This document shows positions 55,577 to 64,000 of a DNA stretch of 64,000 nucleotides, piece by piece. The position numbers and the translations under genes were made by a program. Numbering within the stretch: position 1 is the stretch's first letter; each line of letters starts with the position of its first letter. Source of the DNA: Cyanodermella asteris (taxonomy: Eukaryota; Ascomycota; Lecanoromycetes; Ostropales; Stictidaceae). Under the pieces are notes generated by a model. That model was not told where the DNA came from. It was given only the letters and a program-made list of their open reading frames with translations, and made no database searches. The stretch covers positions 2,124,908 through 2,188,907 of the forward strand of contig UYJD01000002.1 in the NCBI GenBank assembly GCA_900618795.1. Direction: 5' to 3'.

Positions 55577-57864
55577 TGCTGTCAGACAAGAATGGGCTCG
55601 GTGAACGAAGGTACTCTAGGCATGCACGGATCTGCCGGTATTGGCTAGTGTTGTGTTTCCGCAAGGAGAATGAGACGGCGTGTGAGTACTAGTACTGGCT
55701 GCCAGCAGTAGCAAAGGGCTAGACGTGATGCATGAACTGCAGGAAAGTGGTCGTCGTGGCTGAGAGAAAGGCCAGAACAGGTTGAGTACCCAGGGAATGA
55801 AGAAGATATCTATAGGAATTCGGGAGAGGCGGTAGCACAGGCCGGCGAGCGTGTGGGCGTGAGCCAGACAGAGCGAGGAGCCTCACGGCAAGCCGGCGCC
55901 CGGCAGTGCCGCCTTGTTTCGAACGTTGGAGCCATGGGGAGCTTGTTGCGGAAGACGCGCACTGACCAAGTCTCCCAGTTCGCTTCGAGGGTGGCAGCAT
56001 GGCCAGCAGCGTGGCAGGACAGGAGAGAGAGGATGAGTGTGAGGCAGTCTGGTAGAGTGGGTTGGAGACAAAGCTGAGGGTGCTTTTGCCGCGCCAGCTG
56101 ATTGGAGCGCAGCGAGCTTGCTCGACAAGCTTGCCACGCTGCTGGCCATGTGCTTTCGACACGATCCTCATCCATGTGCAGCGACTTATTGCCCTTTTCC
56201 GCCGCTCACAGCCAATTGCAGCATGAGACCTTGTCGGTGCTCGCCGGAAAATGCATGTTACCTTGCCTGGTATCATTGGATCGACAGGCAAGAGGAGCAT
56301 GGTCCCATCTTGACTGAGAGCTCGACATGGATCCCGCTGATTGAGGAAACATTGCTGGTCAGACCTCGCCTGACTCGTCTTGTTTCGCGGCCTGGCCTCT
56401 GCATGCACCACGAAATGCCCGTGCGAGAACCGTTCTGATTGCCTGTCACTGTACTGCTGCCACTCTCAACTGTGCAGGAACGAACTGTGCCGGAGCAGAT
56501 CTGCTTCCCCCGGCCGGCCGAGCCGAGCTCGTCGCCGGTTGTGCAATGGTTCGCTTGAGATGGGGAACCTGTCACGAACCCGAAAGCGAGGCCAGGGCAC
56601 GGGGAAGTTGTGTGGGCAGCCAGCCAGCCATGCAAGCAGATGCTGGTGCTGTCACGGGCGTCGAGGAGCGATGCGTACATCTGTGGTGCGGCCAAGATCA
56701 ACAGTGCATTCACTGTAGACAGACGTAGCCGCCAATATCCGTCTGCACATTGCTGGGCGGGTCTCCTTCGATTTCCTTCTCGAAGGAATCCTCCAGGCTG
56801 GGGTCGCGAGTTGTTGGAGAGGCACCGTGGCACGGCGCGTGGAAAGTTCCTTGCAGTACCTCTATCGTGCATGCCCTTGCGGGCGAAAATGACGTCGCCA
56901 CACGCGCGTTTCATGCTCCTGCCTGACCGTCCACCTGCATCCTTCAGGCCACGAGCACAAACCCTGCTTAGCCCCCAACTCCACGCCTTTGAGCATGCCA
57001 GAGAAGTAAGCTGCTCGCTGTCACCGCAGCTTTCCTTTGCTGAGGCTAAGCTTCCACACGGCTATGGAGCGGCATCAGCGTCGAAGCCCTCTAGAATCAT
57101 AAGCTGATCCTGTGGTTGGGTGTGACACGTGGAGCTAAATGCGTTGTCCTCCGTGCCCGGCTGCCCGGCTGCTTGTGAACCGACCACAGCGGCAGGGCGG
57201 TACATGGGCAGTTGTGTTGAAAGAAAGTCAATGCCATCAAACTCCTGGGGCGAACTACGTATGACTCTTCGCCCAGTGCGCATGCAGCTGGTAGGATCGG
57301 CAGCCTCAGGCTTTTCGTCCAAAGTACCTACGTATGCCATCCGATGGCGGTCAGATGCACGATAGGTACTCCCTCTCACGGTCACCCATCGCGCCCCCGT
57401 ACTGACAAGGATGAAACAGCTTCGACATTGAATTTATCGTGGCTTACACACTAGCATCCGACAAGGCTGTCAGGCCCCACAAAATGTACTCCCTAACCGT
57501 TCCCACCCAGAAAGAGCGTTACGCCACACAGGCCCACACGCCCACAAAGGTAGCCCGAGTGCTCCACCTGCCCTTTGTCAAGATGAACGTTACTGGCAGC
57601 AGCAGCAGCAGCAGTAGCAGCAGCAGGGATGCGTTAGCTCCCGCCAGGAACTCTCGAGTTGAACTTCCTGTGTGGACCAAACTTTGACTAGAAGAATTAT
57701 CCGGTTGGGCGCTGACGGCTGCATGCCGGCCCAATCCCTGCCCGCGATGAGATCTGAATTTGAAGCTGCACAATCCCCAGGTCCCAACTTCGCTGATTTC
57801 TCGACTTTGGTCATGGGAGACTTCTATCGACGCATAAGCATCGACCAAATGTGATTTCCGAGTT
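55577..57864. other. Gene-poor region
   Basis: 2.3 kb with many short overlapping frames on both strands and no family match. It contains the CAG-type microsatellite at 57596-57627. Confidence 0.35.
57596..57627. repeat. CAG/AGC microsatellite
   Basis: Ten near-perfect trinucleotides with one TAG interruption. It makes a Leu or Ser run in chance frames that should not be trusted as genes. Confidence 0.85.
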
Positions 57865-58386
57865 CTAGTTAGTACCATGATTGCGGGTGCCGTCTTCGTA
57901 CGCCGGGTATGACCTGAGACCCTCGCCTTCTGGAAGGCCGCTCTGCTCCCAATCAGACCCGGCCGGAGTTTGTATCTCTTGAAGCCTGTCAGCCAGTCCC
58001 ATCAGTGTGTCTCGTTGAGTCCGCTTACCTGGAGGATACGGGGGCCCGACAATTCCCACAAAGCTCTCTCCCGTATGGGAAATTGTCCTTTGGATCTTGG
58101 CCAAATCTACGCCATTGTGGATTTCCATTTCCTCTGTGCGTGCATGACCGTCTTGAGGGCTGATCGATGCATCGGTGCAAGACATGGATGCGATGTCCGA
58201 AAGGTCAGTAGGTTGTGCTCCAGCCGTTAGGAATCTCTCCCAGCGACCCTCTCCACGGTCCCGAATCATGAATGCACGCTGTGTCAAGGCTTCTGGGTCG
58301 GATTGACGGCGACGAGTCTGCTGAGTTCTTGGTTGAAATTGCCGGCCGTCCTCGGACCTGGCCATGCCGCCCCTCATCTGAAGCAT
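57865..58386 (-). CDS. Doubtful unrecognised open frame, 173 aa
   Basis: An intron-free frame starting MLQMRGGMARSEDGRQF with a TATATA only six bases before the ATG. Parts read plausibly (DPEALTQRAFMIRDRGEGRWERFL, cut here into a Glu/Arg-rich helix; then VGIVGPPYPPG). A GTAAGC donor and a CTGAC...AG acceptor could shorten it. No family recognised and no neighbour supports it. Confidence 0.25.
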   Translation of the reverse strand: MLQMRGGMARSEDGRQFQPRTQQTRRRQSDPEALTQRAFMIRDRGEGRWERFLTAGAQPTDLSDIASMSCTDASISPQDGHARTEEMEIHNGVDLAKIQRTISHTGESFVGIVGPPYPPGKRTQRDTLMGLADRLQEIQTPAGSDWEQSGLPEGEGLRSYPAYEDGTRNHGTN

Positions 58387-61300
58387 GGTATATAAAGTAT
58401 CTCAAAAGCTCGTGCGACTAGGCCAAGTACCTGTGTTTCTAGGTCAATTGAAGGCTGCTAATAGATGCTTAGGAGCAAGAAGGCCGAGGACGCGCAACAG
58501 GGAATCGATCGAATCTATATACGGCCTGGTTTGGTCTCGATGGCAAGTGGCGGCTAGCCTTCTCTGCCCGGGGCATCACAGGACGGGGTTGCTCGGCAGG
58601 CTTTTGCCTTTTCACTGTCCCTGTCGAAGGCGGAGCAATGGATGACTTCTCGTACCTGTGATATGTTGGATTGCGTCTTTGCTGACTTGTATGCCAGTGG
58701 ATGGGACGTCCAATTGCTGATGGCTAGATCCGCCTCTCTACCACGGATTGCACATGACCCGTTTGGCACAAATTGGCAAAGGCGTTTTCATGTCCCGGCA
58801 AACTTTTCAATCATCATGAACGGCTCAACTTATTCAGCTGCGCCGCCACCGGAACGGCTGGGACGGTGTGAGTGGACCGGAGGGCCTACTGCGGGGAAAA
58901 TCGGGCTTGCATAAGCTTGCCGCGCCTTTCTCCGCAGTCTACCACAGACTGATGGATTGTTGACGTGCACCGCGTCGAGATGTGCTTGCAAATGATACTC
59001 GGAACGAGCAATAATTCACTCCAGTTGCTGCATGGATCGAGTGATGGAGCAAAAGTCCGACAGGGGTCAAGTCATTGCGGCTCAATGGCGACACGCTGGG
59101 TAGGTCGCTACCGCCACCCTTCGATGTCTGGGATGACTCGGCAACACTTGCGTGGACGAGTGATACCATCCCAGGCGCAGCTTAGAGCAAGCCCCAACGC
59201 CACGACCAAAGTGCTCGAAGCCCAAGGCGCTCAATCATCAGTCGCTCAACGAGCCCCAAAATGCCTCATCTTGCCGTGGTATTGTGTCCGATATGAGGCG
59301 ACGGACAGTCACGTATCGAGGGCTCGGACTTGATTGTATTCAGAATACCGCTTTCTTGACTGGCAAATGAGACGATGAGCTGTCGCCTGCCCCGATGTCG
59401 ACTTGGTGTCTGCGAGGATGACGAGCTCGGCCTGCATAGCAACCGTCCGGCATCCGGGGATCGTGACATTTTCGCAGACATTCCGGTTTCAAGACTCTAC
59501 AGAAGATTGCAACGATCATGGCCCAAGATTTGGATGTATTGATCATCAGGCGCCGCCGTAAAGACTTCCATGAGCGCGTCAGGCGATGTCAGTCTAGACT
59601 AATTGGTCTCCCAGGTGCGTAAGCTTGCTAGACTGGTCTCAGGTCTTGGCCGAAGCCGAGACCAAGGGGCCAGTCCCCCTCCAAAAGCACCACCATCTCG
59701 AAAATATGTAGGCATCCATTACGAAGCCTCGCCGAGAAAGCAGCGGTGAGCGACGCAGCATGCAGCCCCTGATGAGACGACAGCGTCATGATCCAGTCGC
59801 GTTGTGCACGAGATGGCCTGAGGTTCAGCTGGACCCTCTCTGAGGTTCTCACTCAGCCTTATCACACAAGACATCGTGCGGCATTTGCTCGGCTTGAGAT
59901 TGGCTCCATATCGCAGAGCCTACTCAACCGGTCATATCAGCTCGCCCACAACGATGCTTCGCGAGCCGCCACGGCTGGTCATAGGGTTTTGCAGCAAGCG
60001 GAACGAGAGTGGTAAATCTGAGGATAAGGCATACCGATGGCCGCGAGGCTTTCCAGCCAAATGCGCAGCAGCATGCGAGGGCGAGCTACACGACAGCTTA
60101 ATACCTTAGCTCAGTGACAGCTGTCAGTAGGTAAGTAGGGTACTTAGTACAGGCGGCCAGTGCAAGATGACGCACTAGCTCAGCATTGTCAGGCCGGAGG
60201 ATAATAACACTGTTTTTGAGCCTATCCACCCTTGCCGCCTTGGCTTGGAGCTGAGCTGGGCAGCTGCCCATGCCTTTCTCACCGTATCATTCGCCAGTCA
60301 GCGATATATTTTGTCGTGTTGCCATACGTATTCGCCGAGACTCGACAGGGATGATGCGTCAAGGAGGAGCATGTGCAAGTGTCGTCGTTTTGGTCCGTAT
60401 CTTCGAGTGAGCGAGAGCAAGGCGAGTGGGACAGTACGTGCGCCATCGAAACAGGCGCCAACAGCGCGCAACATGGCAAACCTCACCGCCTCTTTGAATT
60501 CTGCGCATATGACCTCTGGTGGAAATGGAAGCTTGCACCCTAAGTGGCGGAAGAGCTGACAGCAGACGCAGGCAAGAGCCGCTTCTGGAGTGCTGAAACG
60601 GCGTCAGATTCGGAAGGGGAAATAAGAATCTGGAGACTGGTGCGCTGGCTGCAGAGCGCGACGGTGGTCCGTCGACGCTGGCAAGGCATGATTCTCGGAT
60701 AACCGCAAGCAAGTCGAGAAACGCTTTGCCGGTGGTTGTCGTTCCGTCGGCTGATTATTATTAGTTTGAGACATTGGTGTTTTCCGCGTGCGTGGATGGA
60801 GACACTTGGACACGACGGTCAGTGGGACGGCGGATCCTGCGGTGCCCGATGATTGAACCAGCGGAACGGGGCAGCGAGCTGTTGCCATCCAATGGCTAAT
60901 TATCGTTCAAGGCAGCCGAATCGTGTGCGCTGGAACAAGCTGCCGTCGAAGTCGACCAATAATGCCTGCACGAGCATCCTTGAGCGCATCCTTGTGTTCG
61001 ATAACTACATGCATGTGCCAGATACACTTCACTCCGGGACGTCGAATCCAGCCAGAGTCGTGCAACAGTCACACATACAACCACGCGCCTGAAGCCCAGG
61101 GTCTTGATCCATGGCGCTCCATACCGGTGACGCGATTTGGAAAGCTGGTTGCTCTGTGTCACGACCACTGGCGACTCCAACCGTCCAACGTCCCGTGCTT
61201 TGGGACTTTGGCTGGCTTTCGAAGGCACTTCATTTGGAGCAGCCCCCTGTACTATTTCAGAAACAGAGTTTTCCCTGGACTACGAAGCTAGCGTTACAAG

Positions 61301-62045
61301 CGGCACCAACTCTGGCTCGATCATTGTTATTTTGTCGAGGAAGACGCCGACCCGGGTCCGCAAGTAATCTTACGCTACAGGTACGATCGAGCTTGTTGTG
61401 CTTACTGTGAGGAATGGCTTGAGATCGGACGTCTGCGTACGCGGCGCCTTGTTTCTAGCGGGCTCAGGGAATAGACGACCACCCTGCCAATAATTTCTGG
61501 CTGGCGGCTGCGAATTGACAGCTCCCGTCACCGACACTTGCTGGCGACCGACTCCCACAAAACTGGATGACACTGCTTGGAGGGACAGTCGGTCCCTCGT
61601 GACTGCGCCCCTGGTCGAGTGATTTCTGGATCGGCTTTTCCCCTGTTTTTTTTCTCACAACCGGGACCGCCGGCCACTCTGCTCTACTGCCTAGTCTCGC
61701 CCTTTTCGCTCTCCCTTGACGCCGGATCCGGCTTCCGAGTCTCATCAGCAACGGCCCCTGTCGTTCGATGACCGGCCGGCTAGACTTTGCTGCTGTTTTA
61801 GGCAGAGCTTGAGTTCTGACGCACATACGGCCATTAAGTCCCGCGCTGTGAGACATCGAAACTTCTAATCGTGCATTTATAGTCTGCTGTTCCGCTATCC
61901 TTTTCTCATCGCTCAACCAAGCAGCAGTCTTGCCTTTCACCTTCCCTCTGATTCATCCCTGCACCTGTCGGTATCCAAACCCACCTCTTCTAGAGCATTC
62001 CCAGTCACCATCGTCCCCGCGCCCTACCCCTGCCAAACATTCATC
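58387..62045. other. Gene-poor region upstream of the membrane-protein model
   Basis: 3.66 kb without a convincing gene. A TACCTTA/GGTAAGTAGGGTAC-type run lies near 60105-60155. The last 130 bp are C/T-rich with an ATTTATAG at 61875-61882, a likely promoter and leader for the frame at 62046. Confidence 0.35.
61875..61882 (+). promoter_or_regulatory. TATA-like element
   Basis: ATTTATAG, 163 bp before the ATG at 62046, followed by a long pyrimidine-rich leader. Typical of fungal promoters. Confidence 0.3.
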
Positions 62046-63318
62046 ATGACTCGCAATTCTTATCAAAATGGGAACCAAAATGAGTCCTCTGTGCAGCACG
62101 TTGTTGCATCTCGCACCAGCCGAGACACGGCCGCCGTGCAGGGTCTTCCGGCCTCCCACGAGCCGTGGACTGCCCTCACTGCGCATCCATCCCGCGCTGC
62201 AGGTCTCAGACCTCGACAGACCGTACCAGATTATCCTTATCCAAGAGACCTTCCACATGACCTACAACCTGAGCGTCGCCAAGCTTTTGCCCCTTCCCAT
62301 ATCGACGAGAAGGTCCTGGCCTCCGTGGGCTCACAATTTGACAACGACGGCGCCGGAGCCCTGCTGGGACAGAACGGTCGTGGCGCTGTGTCGGCTGGCC
62401 CCGGAGAGCACCGTCTTGGCCACAAGAGTGAGCAGCGTCGCCATGATTCGACACACAGACTCGATCAGCACTGGAGTCCGAAGACAGCACGCACCTGTGA
62501 AGGCAGAGCTAGCACGGTCGGCTTGACCAACGTCAAGCCCAGGACCAGCAAATAGCGGATTAATGCTGGTAAGACGCTTCAATCATACATGTCAGCACGA
62601 ATCCGCCTAATGTTAGACTCGGGACAGATGCATCTGGCACCGCGCGATGCCTTTGGTCACGACGTGCCGTCGAGAAAGAGCCTCCACCAAATCGCGCATC
62701 ACAGGAGGGGGATGAACGGAAGCAGACAAGGCAAGACACGGCCATCTCACTATAAGACGGAACGCATCAGACGCTAAAGCTGTCGTCATACATCCCATCA
62801 CACCTAATAATCTTGACTAGTCGCCGGGGTGGCTGGTCGCCGACTGTTTGACTGGCTGCGAGGCGCGGCTCAGCCTCGCGGATCAACCATCCCGGAGAGC
62901 ATCGTCAGTGCTTCGCCTCCTTCAGCATCCCACCACCTCTTCAATTCACAACTCAATTGGTTCCTCTCTGCCGCATTGGCTTTGATTTTCGAGATAGCCG
63001 TATGGTGTGATGACCCGACGAAGTGGTTATCGCTGTCAAAGCACGTTCCACCCGGTCGCCACGGTGCCACGGTCCGCACGGTCTGTACTCTTGTATACTT
63101 TGTATTTTTGATCATGAGCCATGCGACTTGTCTTCTGCTTTCCGAGAGCGTGGTGCGCTAAGGAGTTTTTGTGGGTCTTTCTGGGGTTCATGGGATGGGC
63201 ACTGACATTTGTCGGCTATTGGTTTCACGACATGTGTTTTGCGTCTCACCTGTCGGGCACAGGTGGAAGCATGTCGATGAAAGTCGTTGGGAACGTTTTC
63301 TTCACCCTACTGCGATAA
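62046..63318 (+). CDS. Tentative small multi-pass membrane protein, frame interrupted
   Basis: Model: exon 62046-62427 (MTRNSYQNGNQNESSVQHVV...), GTGAGC donor, long 393 bp intron ending TTGACTAG, exon from 62821; phases agree. The second part holds membrane spans NWFLSAALALIFEIAVW and TVCTLVYFVFLIMSHATCLL. A stop comes at 63159-63161, but a third span (LWVFLGFMGWALTFVGYW) and a plausible end continue one base out of frame to 63318. So either a one-base insertion exists near 63160 or the third span is chance. The pyrimidine-rich leader supports transcription. No family recognised; the intron is unusually long for this window, so the exon pairing is uncertain. Confidence 0.35.
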
Positions 63319-63512
63319 ATACTATGTATATGTTCTATGAATGCTTGGGCTATGTACTTGAAATTTTCCACACATCGCATACTACTTCCGAGTGACACTA
63401 CATCTATACGGGGCAAAGCGTGAACACACATTGGGACAAACAGATGGTGAGATATGAGCACAATGATCTTTTGCTAGATTAATACCACCCCCGTTCACGA
63501 CTTCGCCCCAGC
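63319..63512. other. Convergent 3' spacer
   Basis: 194 bp between convergent genes; nothing seen. Confidence 0.4.
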
Positions 63513-64000
63513 CTACTTCTTCCCCTCATCAGCCGGCATACTATCAATGCGATCCATCTTCCTCACAACACGATACTGCGTAACGCTCCTCTCACTTCCT
63601 CCCGACGAACTCCGCGGTCTCTCCCGACGATACGAGCTCGTCGACTCTTCCCTGTGTCGACCCCGGCCCCCTGATCCTGCGCGACTCCGGCTCCTGCGTT
63701 CGGCACCGCCGATTTCCTCTTCGACCACAATCACTGGCACATCGTAGTCTTCTCTACGCTCCGCAGCCGTCGCGGAACTGCTCCGAGTACGCCTATGTGT
63801 TGGTGTTGGGCGCACCCGGTCGGATGGGCCGGAGTCGTCGATTACGATGAGCGGAGATTTGGAGCGGCGGGGCAGAGGAGTGTCCGATTTTCGACGGGCG
63901 TGGCCGGGACGGAACTCGTCGGTCGCCATCGTGTCGGTTCGTGGAGGCCGGGTGGGACTCGCAAAGTAAGCGTTTGGGGCGGGCACGAAATCCGGTCGCA
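63513..64000 (-). CDS. Arg/Ser-rich protein, C-terminal part (cut by window end)
   Basis: The frame is open from the window edge to a stop at 63513, at least 162 codons. The visible part is disordered and rich in Arg, Ser and Glu: DEFRPGHARRKSDTPLPRR, two similar hydrophobic patches PLIVIDDSG and VPVIVVEEE, RSRSRAGSGGRGRHREE and SVTQYRVVRKMDRIDSM. The PxVIVxxE-like patches resemble SUMO-interacting motifs, which is inference only. The start lies outside the window; an internal ATG exists at about 63929 but upstream codons read as coding (APNAYFASPTRPPRTDT). No family recognised. Confidence 0.6.
   Translation of the reverse strand, partial: RPDFVPAPNAYFASPTRPPRTDTMATDEFRPGHARRKSDTPLPRRSKSPLIVIDDSGPSDRVRPTPTHRRTRSSSATAAERREDYDVPVIVVEEEIGGAERRSRSRAGSGGRGRHREESTSSYRRERPRSSSGGSERSVTQYRVVRKMDRIDSMPADEGKK

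Noticed and set aside
57519-57878. Minus-strand frame with a ten-leucine run resembling a membrane span
   Set aside because: The leucines come from the CAG-type microsatellite.
1-64000. CRISPR arrays, rRNA genes, transposase or reverse-transcriptase genes, virus-like elements
   Set aside because: None of the expected repeats, signatures or open frames was found on either strand.

Overview
The window looks like nuclear DNA of a filamentous ascomycete (Pezizomycotina, most likely a Dothideomycete). Genes are short and mostly have one to five introns of about 47-90 bp with GTRNGT donors and CTNAY branch motifs. Several families are typical of such fungi: HET-domain proteins, rhodopsin-like 7TM proteins, NRPS-like enzymes and a spherulin-4 protein. 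The genus cannot be fixed from sequence alone. I see no rRNA, no intact tRNA, no CRISPR array and no recognisable transposon or virus-like open reading frame.

Layout. 0-7.4 kb: a secreted spherulin-4-like protein, the nucleolar FKBP prolyl isomerase Fpr3/4 and the actin bundler fimbrin. 8.3-18.4 kb: an accessory block that could act together. It holds an adenylation-carrier-MFS fusion protein, a free-standing thioester reductase converging on it, a rhodopsin-like 7TM protein and an Akt2-like alpha/beta hydrolase. 18.4-25.4 kb: the mitochondrial Fe-S protein Ind1, a lectin-like membrane protein whose frame is broken, an SMP-30-type lactonase and an unnamed KEN-box protein. 25.4-33.8 kb: a decayed HET-protein tail, a second 7TM protein, an F-box-like protein and a tRNA-like element. 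34-50 kb: mostly housekeeping genes (branched-chain ketoacid dehydrogenase E1-alpha, a BSD-domain protein, a PA-TM-RING ubiquitin ligase, a SET-domain methyltransferase, Coq4, PDCD5) with one intact HET-domain gene. 50.5-53.2 kb: a HeLo-like/ankyrin protein. 53.2-62 kb: a gene-poor stretch with a 28-N assembly gap and only weak gene models. 62-64 kb: a doubtful membrane protein and the C-terminal part of an Arg/Ser-rich protein running off the window.

The most unusual system is at 8.3-13.2 kb. Fungal carboxylic-acid reductases of the NRPS-like type normally carry adenylation (A), thiolation (T) and reductase (R) domains in one polypeptide. Here A-T is fused in frame to a full-length monocarboxylate-type MFS transporter, and the R domain is a separate gene on the other strand, tail to tail, beginning exactly at the usual R-domain border. 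If real, activation, carrier loading and export are joined in one membrane-bound protein and reduction must happen in trans. Housekeeping genes on both sides (fimbrin and Ind1) bound this block, so it looks like an insertion or rearrangement of accessory metabolism. Several host genes carry possible breaks (the lectin-like gene, an in-frame TGA in the SET gene, one shift near 63.16 kb). Assembly indels must be excluded before these are called pseudogenes.
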